From assembly GCA_013336035.1 (NCBI GenBank), contig JAAXUL010000624.1, positions 1 through 5,270 on the forward strand: 5,270 nucleotides of DNA. The letters are read 5' to 3'. The DNA comes from Chloroflexales bacterium (GTDB lineage: Bacteria; Chloroflexota; Chloroflexia; Chloroflexales; Chloroflexaceae). Every line of letters begins with the position of its first letter. The first letter of the stretch is position 1. Shown here one piece after another: positions 1 to 5,087 of the stretch. Both the position numbers and the translations under genes were made by a program. The notes below the pieces were generated by a model that was not told where the DNA came from, did no database searches, and was given only the letters and a program-made list of their open reading frames with translations.

Positions 1-1
1 C

Positions 2-823
2 GAGCAGCTCACGCGCCTGAAGGCCGAGGCGGGCATCCCCGTGATCGCCAGCCTCAACGGCGTCTCGCCAGGCGGCTGGGTCCGCTACGCGAAGCTGATG
101 CAGGAGGCCGGCGCCGACGGGGTCGAGCTCAACATCTACTACATCCCCACCGACCCCGCCATCACCAGCGCCCAGCTCGAGCAGACCTACATCAATCTGG
201 TGAAGGCCGTGCGCGCCGAGATCTCGGTGCCCCTGGCCGTGAAGCTCAGCCCGTACTTCACCGCCCTCCCGAGCCTGGCCAGCCAGCTCCAGGAGGCCGG
301 CGCCAACGCGCTGGTCCTCTTCAACCGCTTCTACCAGCCCGACTTTGACCTCGAGAGCCTCGAGGTGGTGCCGAACCTGCGCCTGAGCACCTCGGACGAG
401 CTGCGCCTGCCGCTAAGAGCGGTCGCCCTGCTCTACGGGCGCGTGCCGCTCGACCTCGCGATCACCAGCGGTGTCCACACCGCCCACGATGTGCTCAAGA
501 GCATGATGGCCGGCGCCAAGGTCTCGATGATGGCCTCGGCCCTGCTCCAGGGCAATGGCCCCGGCCACATCCGCAATCTGCTCGCCGACCTGCGCACCTG
601 GATGGACGAGCACGAGTACGAGTCGATCACCCAGATGCAGGGCAGCATGAGCCAGCGCCACGTCGCAGAGCCCGCCGCCTTCGAGCGTGCCAACTATATG
701 AAGGTCCTCGGCTCATTCCGCTTTAGCGATGGCTCCGCAGCCCACTCGGCCCTCACCATGGGTATGCTCTACCCCTTCCTGGGAACAACTATCGACGATG
801 GGGCAGGCACCGACGACGACTAG
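2..823 (+). CDS. Dihydroorotate dehydrogenase-like flavoprotein, 5' end missing
   Basis: The frame is open from the left edge to a TAG at 821-823, giving 273 visible residues; the start codon lies outside the window. It reads as the C-terminal part of an FMN-dependent TIM barrel of the dihydroorotate dehydrogenase-like group, whose full members I recall as about 330 residues. Seen motifs, in order: IPVIASLNG at the left edge, GADGVELNIYYIPTDP, VPLAVKLSPYF, ALVLFNRFYQPDFDLE, LRLPLRAVALLYGRVP, ITSGVHTAHDVLKSMMAGA, and near the end GSMSQRHV and FERANYMKVLGSF. The repeated substrate- and phosphate-loop pattern (KLSPYF, then SGVHTAHD, then GA-V-MMASALL) is what identifies the fold. This group is distinct from the PyrD enzymes of pyrimidine synthesis. 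Its members often occur beside pyruvate:ferredoxin oxidoreductase-type genes and the true substrate is uncertain. The last 35 or so residues after VLGSF are not family-like and end in an acidic tail. Confidence 0.9.
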   Translation, partial: EQLTRLKAEAGIPVIASLNGVSPGGWVRYAKLMQEAGADGVELNIYYIPTDPAITSAQLEQTYINLVKAVRAEISVPLAVKLSPYFTALPSLASQLQEAGANALVLFNRFYQPDFDLESLEVVPNLRLSTSDELRLPLRAVALLYGRVPLDLAITSGVHTAHDVLKSMMAGAKVSMMASALLQGNGPGHIRNLLADLRTWMDEHEYESITQMQGSMSQRHVAEPAAFERANYMKVLGSFRFSDGSAAHSALTMGMLYPFLGTTIDDGAGTDDD

Positions 824-850
824 ACGCCACTGTCACATCTATCGCATCAG

Positions 851-875
851 GCGGGGAGGGCACAACCCTCCCCGC
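851..875 (+). terminator. Hairpin terminator after the flavoprotein gene
   Basis: A perfect 10-bp inverted repeat (GCGGGGAGGG, loop CACAA, CCCTCCCCGC) lies 27 bases after the stop codon. There is no T-run behind it, so it is either a weak intrinsic terminator or an RNA-end stabiliser. Its position between a gene end and a new promoter supports termination. Confidence 0.7.
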
Positions 876-911
876 TGCCGTGTCTCACGCCAGGCCCTGC
901 CAAGAATACGA

Positions 912-917
912 TATAAT
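912..917 (+). promoter_or_regulatory. -10 box (TATAAT) for the 95-residue gene
   Basis: A perfect TATAAT stands out in GC-rich DNA, 53 bases before the ATG at 971 and 36 bases after the hairpin. No convincing -35 hexamer is seen 16-18 bases upstream, and there is no TGn extension. Transcription would begin near 924 with a leader of about 47 bases. Confidence 0.55.
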
Positions 918-958
918 ACCAATACCTGCACTGCGTGACGGCGTACACATAGTGAGTG

Positions 959-964
959 AAGGAG
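959..964 (+). promoter_or_regulatory. Ribosome binding site AAGGAG that fixes the start at 971
   Basis: AAGGAG is followed by 6 bases and then ATG at 971, an ideal spacing. An in-frame GTG at 956 lies immediately before this site and would place the Shine-Dalgarno sequence inside the coding region, so ATG 971 is the better start. Confidence 0.8.
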
Positions 965-970
965 CGACCG

Positions 971-1258
971 ATGGCGGGCAGGACGATGACGGCGATGGCC
1001 CCCGGCCAGATCTTGGACAACGACGGCGCTGATATCTTTCGCGGCGAGCTGCTGAGCGCCCACTCGGTGCGCTGCGACAACCTCTGGCTGGCCCAGGCGA
1101 CAGTCTACAGCGACGGCGCGGCCGAGATCGAGATCCTCTGTAGCCTGAACCAGGCCAACGGTCGTTGGGACGCCGAGGTCTACTACTACTCCTTCGAGCG
1201 TGCCGTCGGCGCCCTCCGCGAGTACGAGGAGACCGGCAACATCCCCGAGGGCGAGTAG
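971..1258 (+). CDS. Small soluble protein of unknown function (95 residues)
   Basis: I do not recognise this protein. The frame starts at ATG 971 behind AAGGAG and ends with TAG at 1256-1258. There is no signal peptide or membrane segment. The first 17 residues or so are low in structure (MAGRTMTAMAPGQ). The rest alternates short hydrophobic stretches with charged ones: RGELLSAHSV, LWLAQATVYSD, AAEIEILCSLNQ, RWDAEVYYYSF, then the probable helix ERAVGALREYEE and an acidic end. This suggests a small antiparallel beta-sheet protein closed by one helix. It has two cysteines (in VRCDN and ILCSL), too few for an obvious metal site. It sits alone between a hairpin and the convergent citrate synthase gene, with its own TATAAT box, so it seems to be a single-gene unit. 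Third-position GC is high like its neighbours, which argues it is real coding sequence. Confidence 0.75.
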   Translation: MAGRTMTAMAPGQILDNDGADIFRGELLSAHSVRCDNLWLAQATVYSDGAAEIEILCSLNQANGRWDAEVYYYSFERAVGALREYEETGNIPEGE

Positions 1259-1375
1259 CGCCCTTATGCCACGTCTCCATCTAATCCTTCCGCTCGATAC
1301 AGTGAGTGTACCCCAGGGTGACAACGAGCAGTCGCGCGCACACCCGACCTGCCGCGCCCGCCCCGCCGGGCTCAG

Positions 1376-1399
1376 CCGATGGCAGTCAGCAGGCATCGG
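1376..1399. terminator. Possible hairpin in the convergent gap
   Basis: CCGATG and CATCGG form a 6-bp stem with a 12-base loop; the stem can extend to AGC/GCT with a small bulge. It sits directly behind the citrate synthase stop (1402-1404) in the 143-base gap between two converging genes. There is no T-run on either side. It is a weak candidate, and nothing else notable is seen in 1259-1401. Confidence 0.3.
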
Positions 1400-1401
1400 G
1401 G

Positions 1402-2544
1402 CTACCCCCGCGCGCTAAGCGGCACGAAGGCCCGCGGCGCAGGTCCGACGTACTCGGCCTCGGGGCGCACCAGGCGCGGCACGGCGAGCTGCTCGCCGAT
1501 ATGGCCCACCCAGCCAGGCATGCGCGCGATGGCGAAGGCCATGGTAAAGGCGTCGAGGGGCAGCCCAAGCTGGAAGAGCAGCGGCGCGCTGTAGAACTCG
1601 ACGTTCGGGAAGAGGCCGCGGGCCTGAAAGTAGGGGTGGCCGAGGATGTACTCAGCCACGGCCTCGGCCACGGCGTGGGCTGTGCCCGCGGCGCCGGGGC
1701 GGGCCGCCAGCGCCGCCGAGTGCTGGCGCAGGTGCGGCACGCGCGGGTCGCCGGCGCGGTAGATGCGGTGGCCAACGCCCATCAGGCGTCCTTTGCGCGC
1801 CACAATCGCATCGACGTAGGCCGGCGCCGCCGCCGGGTCGCCGATGGCCAGGAAGGTCCGCATCGCGTGCTCGTTGGCGCCCCCGTGGGCCACGCCCTTC
1901 AGGGCCGCGATCGCCGCATCGATCGCCGCGTACAGATCGTTCTGAGCGCTCGCCACCACGCGGGCCACGAAGGTCGAGATGTTCAGCCCGTGCTCGGCCA
2001 GCAGCACCATGTAGGTATTGAGGGCCGCCTCTTCCTCGGGGGCCGGGCGCCTGCCGTGCAGGGCGTAGAGCAGGGCGGCCGCATGGCCGAGGCCCGCCTC
2101 GGGCGGGATAGGCTCGCGGCCCTCGCGCAGGCGGGCCCAGGCGGCCAGTAGCATGGGCAGCTTCGCCGTCAGACGCAGCCCATCGTCAAAGATCGTCTCG
2201 GGCCGCATCAGGCCAGGCCGGTGCAGGCCGGCGAGCAGGCTGACGGCGGCCCGCAGCACGTCCATCGCGTGCCCCTCGCGCGGCAGGCCTCGCACCAGCG
2301 TCAGCTCGTCAGCGCTCAGCGCGCGCTCGGCCTCGAGGCGCGCCCGGACCCCGGCAAGCTGATCAGCCGTCGGCAGGTCGCCGTGCCAGAGCAGGTGCAG
2401 CACCTCCTCCCAGCTAGCGCCGTCGGCCAGCCCATGCACATCGTAGCCGCAGAAGCTCAGGCGGCCGGCCAGGCCATCGATGGCGCCGAGGCGCGTCTGG
2501 GCCACGATCGTCCCGTCGAGCCCCATGGCGGGGTGGAGATTCAT
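1402..2544 (-). CDS. Citrate synthase-family protein (380 residues), Glu at the catalytic Asp site
   Basis: This family condenses oxaloacetate and acetyl-CoA to citrate in the cytoplasm; related members make 2-methylcitrate from propionyl-CoA. The length of 380 fits the short bacterial type. ATG at 2544 follows AGAGAGG by 9 bases; the frame stays open upstream, but that extension runs antisense through the SDR gene's end and is not family-like. Seen landmarks: N-terminal GLDGTIVAQT...GYDVHGLA (8-40), EEVLHLLWHGDLP (46-58), EHGLNISTF with H185, GVAHGGANEHAM with catalytic H220, GVGHRIYR with catalytic H259, DPR with R268, NVEFYSA with E316, and AR-GW-GHIGEQ with R341. Most relatives have NVDFYS, so the catalytic Asp is replaced by Glu. 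The usual RGY near residue 33 is CGY. It lies 70 bases after the SDR gene on the same strand. Whether it is a citrate or 2-methylcitrate synthase cannot be decided from sequence alone. Confidence 0.92.
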   Translation of the reverse strand: MNLHPAMGLDGTIVAQTRLGAIDGLAGRLSFCGYDVHGLADGASWEEVLHLLWHGDLPTADQLAGVRARLEAERALSADELTLVRGLPREGHAMDVLRAAVSLLAGLHRPGLMRPETIFDDGLRLTAKLPMLLAAWARLREGREPIPPEAGLGHAAALLYALHGRRPAPEEEAALNTYMVLLAEHGLNISTFVARVVASAQNDLYAAIDAAIAALKGVAHGGANEHAMRTFLAIGDPAAAPAYVDAIVARKGRLMGVGHRIYRAGDPRVPHLRQHSAALAARPGAAGTAHAVAEAVAEYILGHPYFQARGLFPNVEFYSAPLLFQLGLPLDAFTMAFAIARMPGWVGHIGEQLAVPRLVRPEAEYVGPAPRAFVPLSARG

Positions 2545-2614
2545 CGAAGAGGGCCTCTCTAATATCTCGTATGGCTTGAGGACAAGCTCTCTGTGATCTG
2601 TAGACAGCTCAGAT

Positions 2615-3331
2615 CTAGGCCTTGCCGTACACTGGGATATGGGCGCCGCTGATGATGCGGGCGTCGGGGCCGACAAGGAAGAGTACGACACGGGCAATCG
2701 CCTCGGGGGCGACCCAGCGGCTATAGTCAGCCTTTGGGCTGCCGCGGCGGTTGGCCGGGGTGTCGATCGTACTTGGCAGGATACTGTTGGCCGTGATCTC
2801 GCTCTCGCGCAGCTCGGCCGCCAGGGCCTCGGTGAGCTGGAGGACGGCACGCTTCGAGGCGGCGTAGGCGGCGAGCTTCGCCCCGGGCTGCGTGGCGGTG
2901 CGCGTACCGACGTTGACGATCGCGCCGCCGCCCCGGGCGATCATGTAGGGCACGACGGCCGCGCATGTGAGCACGGCAGTCTTCAGGTTGAGGTCGAGCT
3001 GCTGCTGCCAGATGGTCCAGCCGGCCTCGTGGACCGGCTTGCCGCCGCCGAAGCCGCCCGCGATGTTGACGAGGATGTCGATGCCGCCCCGCTCTGCGGC
3101 GACCCGCGCAATATACGCGGCCACGGCAGCCTCATCGGTAAGATCGACGGACTGTCCCGACAGGGGGGCGCCCTCGCCAAGGGCCAGACGCTCGCGCAGG
3201 GCCTCGAGCTCACCCTCGCGGTGATAGGGCACAGCCACCGCGGCGCCGGCGTCGATCAGGGCCCGCACTACAGCTCCGCCGAGGGCGCCCGCGCCGCCCG
3301 TGATCACGGCCACCTTTTCGCCCAGGCTCAT
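2615..3331 (-). CDS. Short-chain dehydrogenase/reductase, SDR family (238 residues)
   Basis: A cytoplasmic NAD(P)-dependent oxidoreductase with a single Rossmann fold; the substrate is unknown. ATG at 3331 follows GGGAGG by 5 bases. Seen motifs: cofactor glycine loop TGGAGALG (11-18), VDLTD (62-66) for adenine contact, LVNIAG (87-92, where NNAG is usual), catalytic N115 in DLNLKT, and Y156/K160 in AAYAASKRAV. The catalytic Ser normally sits 13 residues before the Tyr; here that residue is T143 in VGTRTA, a Ser-to-Thr change. Basic H37-R38 after the second strand, with no acidic residue there, leans towards NADPH. The C-terminal ISGAHIPVYGKA matches the family's usual 'G-xx-pVdGG' end. 238 residues is normal for a classical SDR. 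It is probably the first gene of a two-gene unit with the citrate synthase gene. No clear promoter is seen in the 158 bases before it (3332-3489). Confidence 0.92.
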   Translation of the reverse strand: MSLGEKVAVITGGAGALGGAVVRALIDAGAAVAVPYHREGELEALRERLALGEGAPLSGQSVDLTDEAAVAAYIARVAAERGGIDILVNIAGGFGGGKPVHEAGWTIWQQQLDLNLKTAVLTCAAVVPYMIARGGGAIVNVGTRTATQPGAKLAAYAASKRAVLQLTEALAAELRESEITANSILPSTIDTPANRRGSPKADYSRWVAPEAIARVVLFLVGPDARIISGAHIPVYGKA

Positions 3332-3408
3332 CGCTGCCTCCCGCTGCTCGTGGGCCCAGCTCAGAGCCGAGCCCCTGGCTACCCGCGATCATTGGCCAAG
3401 GAATCACG

Positions 3409-3435
3409 GCAGCGCCGACCATATTTCGGCGCTGC
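3409..3435 (-). terminator. Hairpin between the rsfS unit and the SDR gene
   Basis: A perfect 10-bp inverted repeat (GCAGCGCCGA and TCGGCGCTGC) with a 7-base AT-rich loop lies about 55 bases past the stop of the 71-residue gene. It likely ends the rsfS transcript. No T-run follows, so some readthrough into the SDR gene is possible. Confidence 0.6.
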
Positions 3436-3489
3436 ACAGGATGGGCAAGTCACCACAATGACGTGCCGTTCGCGCGATGGGCGCTTCGC

Positions 3490-3705
3490 CTACTGGGCCA
3501 GCAGATCGAAGTGGGGGTGGCCGTCATCGCCGCCGAGGCGGCGGATCCCGCGCTGCAGCGTGCGGACCGTGCCCTCACCAAGCCAGAAGGTCAAGAGTGA
3601 GCCGATAACGAGGCCGAGGGCGCTGCCCAGGGCAGCCCCAGAGGCGAAGAGAAAGAAACGCTTCCGACGAGACGCAACTCTGCGTCGTGGGGGCGGCTTG
3701 CTCAT
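3490..3705 (-). CDS. Small single-pass membrane protein (71 residues), coupled to rsfS
   Basis: I do not recognise this protein. ATG at 3705 lies 7 bases after the rsfS stop. Its Shine-Dalgarno GAGG overlaps that stop (TGAGG), which suggests translational coupling. Layout: a strongly basic, proline-rich N-terminus (residues 2-16, PPPRRRVASRRKR), one membrane helix rich in Gly and Ala at about 17-42 (FFLFASGAALGSALGLVIGSLLTFWL), then a short charged tail with RTLQRGIRRLGGDDGHPHFDLLAQ. The positive-inside rule puts the N-terminus in the cytoplasm, although the tail also carries several arginines. The frame is open further upstream to 3801, but that extension runs inside rsfS and is not needed. 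Its role is unknown; the only clue is that it shares a transcript with a ribosome silencing factor. Confidence 0.75.
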   Translation of the reverse strand: MSKPPPRRRVASRRKRFFLFASGAALGSALGLVIGSLLTFWLGEGTVRTLQRGIRRLGGDDGHPHFDLLAQ

Positions 3706-3712
3706 ACGATCC

Positions 3713-4057
3713 TCACTGGACGAAGACGACTGGCGGCACTTTACTCCAGAGCCGCTCAAGGCGGTAGTAGTCACGCTGGGTCGGGCTGAAAACATGGACA
3801 ACGATGTCGCCGTAGTCGAGCACGATCCAGCCAGTCTCGGGTGAGCCCTCGGTCCGGCCGGCTACCCCGAACTCCTGGTGCATCTTCGCGTCGACATGCT
3901 CAACAATAGCCTTAATCTGGCGCTCGTTGTCAGCTGAGCAGATCACAAAATAATCCGCGATGGTGCTCTGTGTGCGAATGTCGAGCAACACGATCTCATG
4001 GGCCTGTTTGTCTTCTGCCAGATCGACAATTCGCCGGGCAAGATTTCCTGTCTCGAT
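3713..4057 (-). CDS. rsfS: Ribosomal silencing factor RsfS, apparent ATC start (114 residues)
   Basis: RsfS (DUF143/Iojap family) binds ribosomal protein uL14 on the 50S subunit and blocks joining with the 30S when nutrients are scarce. Family motifs, numbered from the proposed start: LARRIVDLAEDKQAHEIVLLDIR (6-28), ADYFVIC (34-40), ERQIKAI, EG..ETGW (to 77), LDYGDIVVHVF (80-90), YYRLERLW (97-104). The first usual start codon is GTG at 3991, but that would cut off the conserved first helix and leave 92 residues. In frame, a TGA at 4070-4072 closes the upstream side, and no ATG, GTG or TTG lies between it and the conserved region. ATC at 4055-4057 sits 8 bases after AGGAG and gives a family-typical length. 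ATT (codon 10) and CTG (codon 13) are other near-cognates, but neither is well placed. A single-base error turning ATG into ATC is the main alternative. nadD, a common neighbour of this gene, is not in the window. Function sure; start moderately sure. Confidence 0.93.
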   Translation of the reverse strand: METGNLARRIVDLAEDKQAHEIVLLDIRTQSTIADYFVICSADNERQIKAIVEHVDAKMHQEFGVAGRTEGSPETGWIVLDYGDIVVHVFSPTQRDYYRLERLWSKVPPVVFVQ

Positions 4058-4065
4058 GGTCCTTA

Positions 4066-4070
4066 CTCCT
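4066..4070 (-). promoter_or_regulatory. Ribosome binding site AGGAG that points to the ATC start of rsfS
   Basis: AGGAG on the minus strand is followed by 8 bases (TAAGGACC) and then ATC at 4057. It overlaps the in-frame TGA that closes the rsfS frame. No ATG, GTG or TTG lies at a usable distance in the rsfS frame. Confidence 0.7.
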
Positions 4071-4106
4071 CACTCTAGCGCATCGGACACCAGCTGTGCA
4101 CCGAGA

Positions 4107-4135
4107 ATCCTATCACAGACGACGCAAGATGTAAA
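4107..4135 (-). promoter_or_regulatory. Sigma-70 promoter of rsfS
   Basis: On the minus strand: -35 TTTACA (4130-4135), a 17-base spacer, then -10 TAGGAT (4107-4112) preceded by TGA, an extended -10. Expected transcription start is near 4100, giving a leader of about 43 bases before the ATC at 4057. The placement supports a coding start near 4057, not at the GTG at 3991. Confidence 0.75.
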
Positions 4136-4195
4136 CTCTTGTTTTCTCCGCTATAGCCCCTGGCGGCAACCCCCGTGTAACTCCCGCCGCCCGGC

Positions 4196-4225
4196 CGCGC
4201 CCTCCCGGCAATGCGGGTGGGCGCG
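4196..4225 (-). terminator. Terminator hairpin after the PspC-domain gene
   Basis: A near-perfect hairpin: CGCGCCC pairs with GGGCGCG, then one mismatch, then CCCG pairs with CGGG around a 6-base loop. It begins 9 bases after the stop codon at 4234-4236. No T-run follows. It separates the PspC-domain unit from the rsfS promoter. Confidence 0.7.
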
Positions 4226-4233
4226 AGCAAGGA

Positions 4234-4878
4234 TCAGCGCTTGCGGCGCATCAGGATGACGCCGGACACAATCAGCAGCGCCGGGAAGATCAGCGACATA
4301 TCTATCCCGAACTGCTCGAGGAGGACCAGGGCGCCGATGCCGATCAAGATCACGCCGAGGGTGCTCCAGCTACGGGCCCGCCGCGGCGCCGGCTGCGCGT
4401 ACTGGGCCGGCAGCTCTGCCGGCGGCGGGGTCAGGCTCACCGTCTGGCCGGTAGCCGGGCTGTCAGGGCCCAGCGGCTGGCCGGTAAGCGGGTCGAAGCG
4501 ATACTCAGGCGGGGCGGGCGGGGTCTTGGCGCCCGCGGCGCCGCCGCTGCGCGCCTGCGACTGACCCTGTCGCTGGCCGACCAGCACCTCGCGGCCCAGG
4601 CGAGCCGCCTCGCTCGAAAGCTGCTGGCCCAGCAGCGAGACCTCCTCGCTGAACTGTTTCGCACCCTGCTCGAAGCTCTGCTGGCTCTGGGCAGCGCCGC
4701 CCTTGGGCATAATAATCCAGAGCAGGATGTAGACCGGGACCCCGAGGCCGCTTGTGAGGGTGACCAGCACGAAGATTAGCCTGACGATCACCGGGTCAAT
4801 ATTGAAATACTCGGCGAGACCGCCGCAGACACCAGCCACCATCGACTCGGTGGTGCTGCGCGTGAGACGCGGTTGCAT
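4234..4878 (-). CDS. PspC-domain membrane protein with LiaI/LiaF-like C-terminus (214 residues)
   Basis: PspC-domain proteins act in the envelope stress response, as membrane partners or sensors of the phage-shock or Lia systems. ATG at 4878 follows AGGAG by 6 bases. N-terminal PspC domain at 3-60: RLTRSTTESMVAGVCGGLAEYFNIDP, then one or two membrane segments (about 33-57) ending LLWIIMPKG. A glutamine-rich probable amphipathic helix follows (65-108), then a proline- and glycine-rich linker (110-168) holding YRFDPLTGQPL. The end (172-210) is a double hydrophobic stretch around LLEQFGIDMSL, closed by RRKR, and resembles the LiaI/LiaF transmembrane domain. The arrangement fits a protein with N- and C-terminal membrane anchors joined by a flexible loop. 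No PspA, response regulator or kinase gene is in the window, so its signalling partner is unknown. It has its own terminator; its promoter lies in the 209-base gap to the right but is not clear. Confidence 0.9.
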   Translation of the reverse strand: MQPRLTRSTTESMVAGVCGGLAEYFNIDPVIVRLIFVLVTLTSGLGVPVYILLWIIMPKGGAAQSQQSFEQGAKQFSEEVSLLGQQLSSEAARLGREVLVGQRQGQSQARSGGAAGAKTPPAPPEYRFDPLTGQPLGPDSPATGQTVSLTPPPAELPAQYAQPAPRRARSWSTLGVILIGIGALVLLEQFGIDMSLIFPALLIVSGVILMRRKR

Positions 4879-5009
4879 CGCTAACTCCTCTCCTCACACG
4901 ACGGCCTCTCCGTCGCCACTGGCCATTGGACGGCGCTGGCCCAGGCATTGTTGCGGCTCCAGCCCGCGCTTCTGCAAGAATGCGACCACATAATTTCCTT
5001 GCCAGATAT

Positions 5010-5037
5010 GTGACAGCGGCTGGCACAAGCCTATCAT
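5010..5037 (+). promoter_or_regulatory. Sigma-70 promoter for the rightmost gene
   Basis: GTGACA (5010-5015, five of six to TTGACA), a 16-base spacer, and TATCAT (5032-5037, five of six to TATAAT). Expected start near 5044, about 44 bases before the ATG at 5088. An imperfect inverted repeat, CTTGCCAG (4999-5006) and CTGGCACAAG (5020-5029), overlaps it and could be an operator. The rest of the 4879-5087 gap shows nothing else I can name. Confidence 0.6.
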
Positions 5038-5087
5038 ACACTAAGAAACACAGGCCCGAAACCCGACCACCGACACAGGAACACCCT

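Noticed and set aside
956..970. GTG at 956 as start of the 95-residue protein
   Set aside because: The AAGGAG site lies inside that extension and is ideally spaced for ATG 971.
839..1396. A 185-codon open frame on the minus strand
   Set aside because: It covers the hairpin, the TATAAT box and the 95-residue gene, and lacks any family features or a good ribosome binding site.
1306..2151. A 281-codon open frame on the plus strand
   Set aside because: It is antisense to the citrate synthase gene, whose motifs are unmistakable. Its product is low-complexity Arg/Gly/Ala/His.
2559..2585. Possible promoter (TATTAG with an upstream TTGTCC) just before the citrate synthase gene on the minus strand
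   Set aside because: The -10 matches only four of six, the spacer is short, and transcription would start at or after the Shine-Dalgarno site at 2554-2560.
2639..3844. A 401-codon open frame on the plus strand
   Set aside because: It runs antisense through the SDR gene, the 71-residue gene and the end of rsfS. Its translation is Arg/Gly-rich with no motifs; long antisense frames are expected in GC-rich DNA.
3989..3991. GTG at 3991 as start of rsfS
   Set aside because: It would remove the conserved first helix, which is present in frame upstream, and no Shine-Dalgarno sequence fits it.
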